Below are positions 1 through 9,708 of a stretch of 64,000 nt of DNA, in pieces. The DNA is from Mesorhabditis belari (Eukaryota; Nematoda; Chromadorea; Rhabditida; Rhabditidae). The position numbers and the translations under genes are program-made. The number at the start of each line of letters is the position of its first letter. The first letter of the stretch is position 1. The notes beneath the pieces were generated by a model. It was given only the letters and a program-made list of their open reading frames with translations, ran no database searches and was not told the DNA's origin. The stretch is from contig CAUEEP010000727.1 in assembly GCA_958450365.1 (NCBI GenBank), positions 1,245,501 to 1,309,500 on the forward strand. Reading direction: 5' to 3'.

Positions 1-641
1 AAGTGTCATTTTAGGGACGCGAATTCTTTGACGAGAAACTGCTTCCATTGTGTATGACTTGGCTCACAGATCATGGTAAATAAACCATTGCATACCCAAC
101 TTGTTACTTATTTTTAGTTCATGCCATTCGTGAGGCCGCGACGAACACGCTCAAGCAATTGACCCAGAAGTTTGGTGGTGAATGGGCAACGCGAACTCTC
201 GTCCCAAAGGTTTAAAAAAAGCTTACGGCCCTCTTTTACGTTATTTTCAGGCGGTTCAATTGTCCAAGGACAACAATTATCTCCATCGACAGACTGCCCT
301 ATCGATGTTAACTGGATTGAGTGAAGCTGTTGGAAATGATCAAACTGTTGCTGATGTTTTGCCTATTGTCAAGCAGGTAAAGCTTTTGGCAAGACTTCAT
401 GCTATATTCAAACTTTAGTTGGCTAACGACAACGTTCCAAATGTCCGCTTCAACGTAGCAAAGTCTCTGGTCAGAATTGGAAAAATTGTCAGCCCCAGGT
501 AAACCTTAATCTCCTCTAACTTTAGTTATCGGTTTTAGTGTGCTTCAAAGTGAAATCAAACCAATTCTGAGTCAACTTGGTGGTGACACTGATTTTGATG
601 TACGCTATTTTGCCGACGAGGCACGCACAGGTAGTTTATAA
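1..641 (+). CDS. paa-1: PP2A scaffold subunit A (PR65), 3' part
   Basis: C-terminal end of the HEAT-repeat scaffold that holds the catalytic and regulatory B subunits of protein phosphatase 2A together. The gene runs in from the left edge. Five exons can be read: up to 75, 118-209, 251-376, 419-498 and 539-641, joined by 40-42-base introns ending in TTTTAG or TTTCAG. The peptides [48 protein letters not shown] and [12 protein letters not shown] match the last HEAT repeats of PR65. The stop is TAA at 639-641, after a tail ending ARTGSL. A poly(A) signal lies about 200 bases downstream. Family assignment is secure; the gene symbol is given by homology to C. elegans. Confidence 0.93.
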
Positions 642-840
642 CGTGGCAACATGTGTATACTGGTTGTTTAAGCTTTGAACCTATAATTTGTATCGATCAA
701 CGAGTGCTTGAAAGTGGAATCAATTGAATAATTTCTGTTTTGTTTTAACTTTTACGAGGATCTCAAGTAAAAACAGTCAATTGTAAATGACTAGTGTAGA
801 ATTGATATTTCATTGTGTTTTATGCCATTAATGTTTCCTA

Positions 841-846
841 AATAAA
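841..846 (+). terminator. Poly(A) signal after paa-1
   Basis: Canonical AATAAA, 200 bases after the PP2A A-subunit stop. It lies just before the end of the oppositely oriented tyrosyl-tRNA synthetase gene, so the two transcripts converge here. Confidence 0.55.
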
Positions 847-923
847 GTATTTATCCTATTCAACAAGCAAAACAATAATAGTAATAATAACCTGATGATA
901 AAACAATATACACAATACACAGT

Positions 924-3049
924 TTACGTCCATTCGATTAGCTGGAATTTTCTTTTCCCCCAACATATCAGCGTAAGATTCTTCGTTTTTCCCAAAATTA
1001 AACTTCCATGGTCGATTTTCTCTTCAGGGTCACCTCGTCGCACTCCGTTAACCTTTAAATAACTTTAAAGGTTTAAGTTCATTGCGCAACGCAAACCTTA
1101 AAGGCTCCACTTTTCACTAGATTTTCAGTCGGTTTGCCATCATTCCTTGTTTGTGCTGCAAACTCGCCGATAGTCTTTGCCCGCTCTTTTTGGATTTTCA
1201 AGCTTTCACCAAAAAGTGCTAGGATCTCATTTTGTGTAAGCGAATGAAGATCTGAAGTCGAATCTAGAATATGATAAACACTGTCTTTTTTTATTCTGGA
1301 GTCATAATTACTTTGAAATAATGCTCGCGAACATGCAAGTGCTTTATCGAGTCCTTCTTGTCCATGTACCAACATTGTCATCTCATTTGCTAGTGCTTCT
1401 TGAGCTATCCATTTACCGAGTTTCTCCTTGTGTTCCTTTAAAACGACTTCAGCCTGTAATAAAACTAATACTTAAGAGATTTATAATGATTTATACCTGC
1501 CTCTGGCATTGATTTTAGTGTAAACATTGGCAATAAACGTTCGGCGTCAACATCGGGCAATTGTTTCCAAAACTGGTAAAAGTGGAAAGCCGTCGTCCTT
1601 AACTACAAATGTTTCTGAGATTTAACAGAAAAAACGCACATTTGATCAGAAAGCCATACGGATGCTCCGGTCGATTTTCCCAATTTGTTCCCACTTGCAT
1701 CTGTTATCAAAGGTAACGTTATTCCGGCGGCAAACTTTCCAGTTTGTTTTCGAATATAATGAGCCCCAAGGTCAAGATGTCCCAACTGATCTGAACCTCC
1801 TATCTAAATGAAAATCAATCTTACTTATTATAAGAGGTGTGTCTGTGTGTGTGCGTCCGCTCACTTCATAACTCAAGACCCAATAAAGGTTTTGTGCTGA
1901 TTTTTGGGGACAATATGTAATTGACCGCAGCGGTTTGGCCTATCAAATCAGAATTGAAAAATCTTTAACAGTTTTCGAGTAAGGTTGGAAAAACGTTGTA
2001 GAGTTGCTTTCGGCAGCTAATTTTTTTGGTCATCAATGTTCATCATGGCATTTATCGAATGAGGTATCACTCATCCCAAACGGTCACCTTAACTTCGGAC
2101 CCCTTGTCAGTTTAGTTATTGAAATTCATCTTTAGTAGTAAATGTGCCAACAATTAATACTAAAGTTTGACTCATGTGAACTGTGCGTCGGCTCAAATCA
2201 GCAGTTAACCGCGGCGTTAACTGCTGGTTTAAATAATTCGGAACAACAAGTTCGGACCTGAAAAAAGCAATCATGGCGCTCTGTCAGATGAAGCCAATCA
2301 ATACTTTGTAGGGTTTGATAACTGAATTCTGTGAACGAGATCCCGTCATTGTCGATTTCGCCTTCCATTCGACTCTTTACAGCACCAGTCCTCAGCATCG
2401 CTCCGACGCGAAATGGTTTGCACTTTCGAAGAAAATCGATTGCATTCATCTGAATTTCCCGGATTATAGTTATAAAATTATGAGACACCTTTGTGAGCCA
2501 TTCTGCATTATTATGCAATGAAATAGAACCAGGCGATTTTGAAAGTACCATACAATTATCAGCGATCTTTGATAACGTCGTTGATATAAATCCGGCTTGA
2601 TCTCGAGTTATATTTTGATCAGCCATCGGTCGTTCTGAATAGTGTTAGTTAGACTTTTAAAAAGGAATATCTTTATACCTTTTGCGCGACCACTTGGATC
2701 TCCAACTGATGCAGTGGCTTCACCAACGAGCATAAGGGCTTTACAACCAAACTTCGTCGAACGCAATAAATTGTTGATCACAAGTAGGTTTCCAATATGA
2801 AGGCTCTTCGCGGTGGGATCAAATCCAGCATAAAGCACAGAAGGTAGCGAGCTAAAAATTCAAAATTAGTGCAATGGTTTATGACATGAAACTTGTTGCA
2901 GAGTCTCAAAAAATAACCAACCTGAGCGCTGTGAAATGATTTTTATCTTCAAGAATACGCCCAGGGAACGATCCTGCCAACAATTTTCTTGCGTTTAGAT
3001 CCAGTAGATATTGAACGAGGGGCGTTGCATTTGTAATGGTCTTCCCCAT
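924..3049 (-). CDS. yars-2: Mitochondrial tyrosyl-tRNA synthetase
   Basis: Class I synthetase charging tRNA-Tyr in mitochondria. The protein starts MGKTITNATPLVQYLLD at 3049; an in-frame TAG lies just upstream, inside an AACTTTAG acceptor-like site suited to trans-splicing. Exon 2 has the tyrosine-binding start YAGFDPTAKSLHIGN with the HIGH-type HIGN motif. A middle exon (2258-2626) has EFSYQTLQSIDWLHL. The next begins IGGSDQLG and carries the KMSKS-type loop as KLGKS. The last exon (to 924) encodes an S4-like RNA-binding tail, KVNGVRRGDPEEKIDHG, ending LIEWT. It is joined after SGAFK by an intron of about 44 bases. The 454-base intron at 1804-2257 is about ten times longer than its neighbours. 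The METTL17 gene ends 118 bases upstream, suggesting a shared operon. The short N-terminus shows no obvious targeting peptide. Confidence 0.9.
2198..2227. repeat. Short palindrome in the long yars-2 intron
   Basis: A near-perfect palindrome with arms GCAGTTAAC and GTTAACTGC around a CG-rich centre. It sits inside the unusually long 454-base intron 1804-2257. It could be the end of an inserted element. I could not find a matching second end, so the nature of the insertion is open. Confidence 0.35.
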
Positions 3050-3167
3050 CTCGGTTGTCTAAAGTTCTCTATGAAAAATTGAACAAGAATCAAAACATTG
3101 AAACAAAAACAAACAATAACAATAAATTATTGCAAAAAAGTATAGTAACAACTAGAAACAAAGGAAA
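3050..3167 (-). promoter_or_regulatory. Intercistronic spacer METTL17 to yars-2
   Basis: 118 bases between the METTL17 stop and the yars-2 start on the minus strand. The transcript strand is T-rich and ends in AACTTTAG 9 bases before the ATG. That is the spacing and layout of a nematode operon with SL2-type trans-splicing. No separate promoter is visible. Operon status is inferred from spacing and shared function. Confidence 0.5.
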
Positions 3168-4760
3168 TCATTCAAATTTTGGAATCGGATCCTCGCTGGA
3201 GAGCTTGGTAAATGTGAGCGGTAATAGGTCACCAGAATTTCGAACCTTCAGCTTCTGATAAACCTCGCCGTGTTTTTTCGATAACGTAAAGCGTTGTAAT
3301 CCATCGTATGCTGTGCACAATTCACAAGTTGAATGACCGGATCCGTGAACATTCGTCATAATACGTCCAAGAGCTGGCGCTTTTGGCGATACAGCCCGGA
3401 TTGCTTTTTCCATAATCACATACGAAATTGCGCCATTTTCAAGCCCGTCTCGTTGTTTGCTTTTCTGTCGCTCATCGGCACGCAAAATTTCCCATTTAAT
3501 TTTGAGTGAGCATACGCCCTTATCCGCTTTTGGACATCCCAGGTCATGTGGGCAAGGAGCAAAAACTGTAGCCGGTGGAAGAGCTGTTGGTGGGATCATT
3601 CCATTCGGAAGTCTTTCACAAATCAGCTCCCATCTCTCGTACTCTGAAATGTTTTTGTCGAAGAGGATTTTGCCCAAATCTTCATTCCACAAGCCATGTT
3701 CATTCAAAATTTTCATAGTTTCATTGAGATGAAGTCGTTGCCCTTCAGATAAAAGGTAATCTCTGGCGTTCAAAATCGCAGAAAACCCATCCTCTTTTGC
3801 ATCATCAATTAAAATCAGAAAACGATTTGTGCGATTCCAAAGTTGGAGTAGCAATTCCATTCTTGCTTCTTGAGATCCAATTTCAACAAGAGAACGATGC
3901 GCAATAACAATGTCATATTTCGTGCTGGATGATGGAAGAAAATGACGTCTAAAGTTGACGTTTGGATGAACAAGCTTGTTTGGATATTTTGATTCTTCAT
4001 CTCGCATAATATCAAGAGCGATCTTCGTCATGGCATCGCTCGAGTCGATCAAAGTGTATTCCTTGATTTGCATGCCAAATCGTTCATGAAGAGCCCAAAA
4101 AGCTGAACCCGCCCCGCACCCAAAATCGAGCACTGTTTCGGGATGAAAATCGGGTATTCTCGAGAATTCGGCCAAGATCCGAGAGATCTCAGCAAAGTTT
4201 GGTGTGAGACGAGCCAGGGCATAGACAACGGCAGACTGATTATCTTGAATGTCAAGTGGTTTCCAGTTGAAATCGGCTCGTTTCATCATTTTTTCAACCC
4301 TTTTGCGCATACTTTTCTTTTCATCCGACACATTAAGATCATCACCCGTGACTCGTTCGTCTTTACTCTTGCTTTGGAGAGATCGTCGAAACTCATATCG
4401 AATATCGCGAAGAACTTCGGTCGGCAGAGGAAAATGACGATTCTTCAACTTTTCTGCCAATTGATCGGCTTCATTTTGTAGCATTTTCGGCTCATGATTT
4501 GTGGCCAGAAGCGCCTCTCGTAGCCCATTTGCTGCTTGTTGAGGAAGTTTCCATAACTGTTTAATCCGTGGAATTTTTCTTGTTGATGCAATTTCCACTT
4601 GCACAATAGATTTGGTTCCTGTGTTTACGTTCAAGGACTTGACTTCGTTTATCAATTGAGTAGTGCTTGGTCGCTCTTCAGAGCCCTTCGAATGAGAAGC
4701 TTCCAAAGTAGCAGCCTTTTGGTAACATAACGCTCTCTGTACTGATCGTCTTGCCAACAT
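3168..4760 (-). CDS. METTL17: METTL17/Rsm22 mitoribosome assembly factor
   Basis: 530 codons in a single exon. The protein is a methyltransferase-like factor of the mitochondrial small ribosomal subunit (Rsm22 family). It has a SAM-fold glycine loop, VLDFGCGAGSAFWAL, near residue 220. Later comes a cysteine cluster, CPHDLGCPKADKGVC, and then CELC near residue 485; in human METTL17 equivalent cysteines hold a 4Fe-4S cluster. The N-terminus MLARRSVQRALCYQK is basic and amphipathic, as for mitochondrial import. The start follows a TATTTATAG acceptor-like site by about 15 bases. Every long gene around it has many introns, so the absence of introns is notable. It lies 118 bases upstream of yars-2 and 511 bases downstream of the hnRNP L gene, all on the minus strand. 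Family call is firm; catalytic activity is not implied. Confidence 0.92.
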   Translation of the reverse strand: MLARRSVQRALCYQKAATLEASHSKGSEERPSTTQLINEVKSLNVNTGTKSIVQVEIASTRKIPRIKQLWKLPQQAANGLREALLATNHEPKMLQNEADQLAEKLKNRHFPLPTEVLRDIRYEFRRSLQSKSKDERVTGDDLNVSDEKKSMRKRVEKMMKRADFNWKPLDIQDNQSAVVYALARLTPNFAEISRILAEFSRIPDFHPETVLDFGCGAGSAFWALHERFGMQIKEYTLIDSSDAMTKIALDIMRDEESKYPNKLVHPNVNFRRHFLPSSSTKYDIVIAHRSLVEIGSQEARMELLLQLWNRTNRFLILIDDAKEDGFSAILNARDYLLSEGQRLHLNETMKILNEHGLWNEDLGKILFDKNISEYERWELICERLPNGMIPPTALPPATVFAPCPHDLGCPKADKGVCSLKIKWEILRADERQKSKQRDGLENGAISYVIMEKAIRAVSPKAPALGRIMTNVHGSGHSTCELCTAYDGLQRFTLSKKHGEVYQKLKVRNSGDLLPLTFTKLSSEDPIPKFE

Positions 4761-5271
4761 TGGTGAGGGAGCGATCTATAAATACGGAAATCAAAATAGC
4801 AATAAAACTTTTTTAGTAGAGACGTTGTCAAAAGTAAAATTAGATTTTTCTTATGAAAGCAGCTCTTTATGAACTCTTTAGAAACTACATGATACACCAA
4901 TTGCCCTCATTTTTCTGTTGCAGTAACGAATTTCAGCCGTAATTAAATGTTCTGTATACATTCACTGTCGCATTAAACTGGAAAAGATCAACAACTTTAT
5001 TATAACAACTTTGAGTAAATTCAACTAGGTAGGTACATATAAACTGACAAAATCATCAAAATATTGCCTCAAATTCAACAGGCGTAATTCTCATCCTATT
5101 AAGGCGATTAAAAGCATCCAAGCTTAGAGAAAGTATAAATAAAACGAACACAAATCTAATAGGGCCAAATATAACCCAGGCGTGGACACTATAATTGACA
5201 AAATTAATGTAAATACCGAAATTTCTGAATCCATGCATCTAGTCTGGTCGTTAGCAGTCTGCAATGAAACC
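4761..5271. other. Spacer, METTL17 to hnRNP L gene
   Basis: 511 bases between the hnRNP L stop and the METTL17 start, both on the minus strand. It holds the presumed hnRNP L 3' UTR and a TATTTATAG acceptor-like site just before METTL17. Short open frames here show no coding character. Confidence 0.5.
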
Positions 5272-7603
5272 TCAAACTTCTTTATCCTTGATGGGGCGAA
5301 ACTTTGAGAAATCGCCGTCATAAAAACCGAGCTTCAAGATCCACGGAAGTTTGTGATCGGTGTGAATAGGAGTGTGGTTCACGAGAGCCAACGATTCGGT
5401 AGCCTGCGTCACTTGCTCAAATTTGATGAATCCGCTTACACCTAAAGGAATCCATTAATAATGGAATAACTACATTCGAAAATACTTTTTCTACTCGTTC
5501 CCGCATTTATGTGAACCACTTGTGGGCATGGAGCAGCCGCATCATTCCAGATCTAAAAAGGAAATATGTAGTAATCTAGTACTATCAAGGTGACATACCG
5601 CATAAAGCTTTTCTTCTGTGATTGTAGGTGGTGCGTTGAAGAAGTGCAATGTATCTGTAGGGCGTATTGGATGATTTCGGCTTGCAAATTCAGGTGTTAG
5701 ATATCGCTAAACTTATCGTTGCGTCGTAAAATTAAAAAAAAAGACAAACTTGCAAACGAGAGCCGGTAAAATCGACAAACGAGAGACTAAGATCTTTTTC
5801 CAACTGAAAAGGATCGGGATCGGGAATCACCTAAATTTTTTTAGCAAGATCAATGCAAAAAAATAAAAATAACCTCATTCTGCTTTGCTATACGAATTTG
5901 TAATGTCTTTCCAAATAAGTCGACCTCATCCATGTTTCGTACCAAAGTCAATGCCTAAAGCAAATCGAATTCAAAAATCGAAACTAGGTAACTTACTTGT
6001 ACACTATTTTCCATTTGAACCATAGCAGTATCTGTCTTTCGCCTCATGAAGCGAATTTTGTTTACATTTCCATAAAGACAGAAAAGATTGAATAGAATTT
6101 GGCAAGTGAATTGTGTATGATCAAGTCCATATACCTAAATAAAACTATTTAGCATATAGGCTGCAATTAGCTAACCATAACAACTGATCCTCTATCAACG
6201 AGAGTTGGAGGAGAATGTGCGTAGTCGGACCGAGTATCCTGTCTCCATGTCTCCGAGGAGGATGCCGAGTAGTCATTGGTCCTGTCTCCAATCGGGTAGT
6301 AAAAGCCGAAGCGTTCTTGAAAAAAGCAACTTGATACGGAGACTTTTGGAAAATATAAGGATAAGCCTGGACTAGTCTGATTTCCATTCATTTTTGAATA
6401 AGCCGGAAAAAAATTGTGCTAATTATTTCTATCATTGTTCATATGCGGATCATGAGAAAATTCCCAATATGAAAGCAAAATTAATCCAGACACTTTAGGT
6501 TTCACCCACGCTTTGTTGGTATATTAAATCTCCTTTGCATATTTTGATATCCAACAGCATCCAGTGCTTGAAAGGGTCTAAAGAAGTGGATAGAATACAA
6601 AAATTAAAAATGAACAAACCCAGAAGTGTTGAAGAAATTGGTTGAATCTAGTAAAGGCGGTTTTTGCCGTGGGACTTCTAAATAGTCAAATCTCGAGTTA
6701 TTCTATGAGCTAGGAGCACCTGGATTTACATAATCTCGATGATCAGCGTCATTAGCCCTAACTTTTACACTTTCTTCCTAAATAGAAACTTTAATAGAAT
6801 ACGTGAGGACAAACAATACCTTTGAATATTCAATTTTCAGGGTACAAGAGCCCGAGTAAATGTCCGCTCCATTGAGTGCATACTTTGCTCGTGTGGCTTC
6901 TTCAACAGTTGCAAATTCGACCAAAGCCTAGAAACCGACTTTTAATAAGACTTTCAAGGCTGGTACAAATTGCATTAAAAAATTACCAAGACTCCGAAAT
7001 TACGACGAACAACTGCAATTCTTTGAACGGCTCCATGGGGATGAGTAATTTTGTGGATGATGTCGGCATCAATATGATTATCTTGGATGTTCTTCACATT
7101 CAACACAAGCACGTGACTAGGAGTGGCACTTTCAAAGCCAATTCGCTCGATTGCTGCGCTTGTCCTAAACATATATTTTTAATATTTGCCACAAAACTAA
7201 CGAGTAATTGGCGAGAACTGGAGAATTAAGAACAACAACTTGGCCACCCGTATGTAAATAATCCATGGTCTTGATCGCGCTTTCAATTTCCTGTAAAGAA
7301 TAAATGATAGTAAGCTAAACAAAAAAACCAGAAATTCCACCAATCCTTGTCGTTTATGAGGGACTAAGATGCAATAAGCAACGGTGCCAAAATGATTGAA
7401 TGCTTCAACGAGATCTCCTTCGGTCGCCTAGAAAAAATGTTATTGAAATAAGTTTAATGTTTCAGCACCTGAGGACGGAGGTTACGTATGTGGATGACTT
7501 TCGAGGGATCAGGGGCGCGTGGATCAACATCGTCGCTTTTTTGTTTCTTGTACAGCCACCCATGTTCTTGATCAAACGTCGGCTCGTTAGTTCGTTTCGG
7601 CAT
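5272..7603 (-). CDS. hrpl-1: hnRNP L-type RNA-binding protein, four RRMs
   Basis: Splicing regulator of the hnRNP L/PTB group. It starts MPKRTNEPTFDQEHG at 7603, directly after a TTTTTTAG site, so either trans-splicing or an upstream coding exon is possible. RRM1 reads PSKVIHIRNLRPQ...ATEGDLVEAFNHFG...LVEFLEIESAI and ends LANYS. RRM2 contains HPHGAVQRIAVVRRNFGV and NGADIYSGSCTLKIEYS. A Ser/Arg-rich linker leads to RRM3, VVMVYGLDHTQF...LFCLYGNVNKIRFM. RRM4 begins LHFFNAPPTITEEKLYAIW and continues VSGFIKFEQ. The stop follows FRPIKDKEV at 5272. Order and wording match hnRNP L rather than PTB. About nine exons with short introns. Predicted nuclear. Confidence 0.9.
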
Positions 7604-9708
7604 CTAAAAAAGAGAAGCAATAAGTTCTGTTTGCTCGAAAAATAAAAACATTGATAACAGAAAGTTAAAAAGATTTAACAAGCGAGAAAATAAATGGCAA
7701 TTCTACGTTGTTTAGATCAAACTCATCGCCAACAAAATCGGCTATTATCAACGAAAGAGCAGTAAAAGTTTACTAGTAAAGCCGGAAACTTTCCTCGAAT
7801 CTGGTTCAAAGTTACGAATCATTTTAGAGCAGGTACTGGGTTAAAGTATGAAAAAGGAGAGCAATAGTGCTAGGTAATTAAAAAAAACGCAGGTTAGCGA
7901 ACAAATGTTTTCAACAGAATAGCCGATTCGAAAATTGCTATTAAAATGCTCAATTATTTTAAAGTTTTCAATTCGTTGCTTGAATATCTTCTAAGCGTCA
8001 GTCAGTCTTTTTTGTCAGTCAGTCAGTCATACATAGTCAGTCAGTCAGTCCGTCAGTCGTCAGTCAGGCTTTTTTTTCAGTGGGGCAGCCATAAACCTAG
8101 ACATTCTTCGATTCTCCACCATTTCTCCACCACCAAAGCAAATCTCTCATTGAGAAGGCGTAAAATGAGTTACCCGGCCGTGAATCGATGGATCATTGGG
8201 TAAAATTATAAAAATAAACATATACATATTTACAGCAAAATCTTAATTTCCCACATTTCTTTCGCAAAAGCTATCGTAACCCTCGCAAGTTACCGTAATT
8301 TTTGTCTCTATTTTATTCAAACTATCTATCAACTTTTGATTTCTTTTGACAACTTTTAATTTCTCTTACAGAAATCAGGTAATCAGTGAACAATCGAGAT
8401 TAAATTACAGTAGTTATAAATATTACAGCAGTTATAAAAGCTAAACAAAAAATTACAGCAGTTATAAAAGTTTTGGCGCGTTTTCAAAAAACGCATGATT
8501 TGAAAGGAATCCCGAAAAATCCTAAGTAAGCAAAACTTAATTTTCTAAAGGTTTTCTTTTTACCCGTTAGGCGATTCAATCTTCTTCTTTCCATGGCATT
8601 TCCTCTTCTTGCTTGTTTTGTTGTGTGAAAAACACAACAGAGTTGTTTACGCGATCTATGGGGTGTTTGTTGGCTCATTTCTTTAAATGTCTCTTTTCAG
8701 GATTCCCGTGAGGGGATTGCAATCAGCTGAGCATGAAAGAAAGGGGAAACAAGTGGGAGAGGAAGCCCTTGTTCTCCCCTTCACCCTTCCAATCCCTCCA
8801 ATTCCTCCCTCTTTCTGATTTGTGCTGTGCTCACGGTGTGCTATCTGTATCTGTGTCCCTCTCTGCCTCCATTTTCTCATTCATTTCCCTTTCAACAAAC
8901 TTCTTCCGAATCTTCCATCTTTCCCCAAATCAAACCATTTCCTTATTTCATCTTATTCAACATATTTTTCACCCCTTTTCCTCGAAAAATTAATAACCCT
9001 TGGAGAATTTAGCGGGTAGTTTGTTTCTCGAGCTCTCTTCTTCTATGTCTCTCCATTCCCTTTACTCTCTCCCTCCATTGCCTCTTAAAGTGTCTATGCG
9101 AGGCCGCATCGCGTGTCAGCCACGCAGAGGGATAGCTGTTGTCTGGTTATTTCTTTCTCTTTTCCTCTTTTCTCTCGCTTTCTCATCTCCTTTTCCCAAG
9201 TCAGAACCATTGATAGATCATCTCAAATGAAGAGATTTCTACAGCCCGCACACGTTGATGCTTACTATCGAGTGTTCTTCTCTTTTCCCATCTGCACTCT
9301 CGTCTTTTCTGTCAGCTGAGTCTTGTGTCCCTCTTTTTTTTTCAGAAATAGGCCCACCATGAAGCGAGATGGATAGAGGAAAGTGAAGAGAAGACAGAGA
9401 AAAGATCAGTGCGAGGGTTCTCCTCTTCTCTTCTCTATCCACCTCTTTCCCTTTCTTTTCATCATTTCCCCTCTTCCCTATCATCTTTAAATTGGCGCCT
9501 TTCCTCTCTTCTTCTTCTTTTTTTCTCTTTGATCACTTATGAATCAACCGACGTCCCAGAAAAAAACACCAATTTTTCTTAAAATCTTTTAGACTCTTCA
9601 TTGTTTTTTCATTTCTATGTAATTGATTCTTTCAATTGTCATTATTCTCTATTTTTTTTTATTAAGGATCATCACAAATTTTGCAATGTACTCTTGTCAA
9701 CATTGACA
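7604..9708. promoter_or_regulatory. Divergent intergenic region, hnRNP L / ataxin-7-like
   Basis: 2.1 kb between two divergent genes, so it should hold both promoters. Visible structure: a CAGT-type microsatellite near 8000, three copies of a TTACAGCAGTTATAAA-like unit at about 8407-8470, and a long pyrimidine-rich tract at 8760-9500. Open frames in the pyrimidine tract are composition-driven. No conserved coding sequence is recognised. Confidence 0.5.
7998..8068. repeat. GTCA/CAGT microsatellite
   Basis: Interrupted tetranucleotide repeat of GTCA units with short T-runs between blocks. It lies in the divergent promoter region upstream of the hnRNP L gene. Confidence 0.8.

Noticed and set aside
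8683..9484. Several overlapping frames rich in Ser, Leu, Phe
   Set aside because: The pyrimidine-rich tract keeps frames open on both strands; probably promoter or leader DNA.
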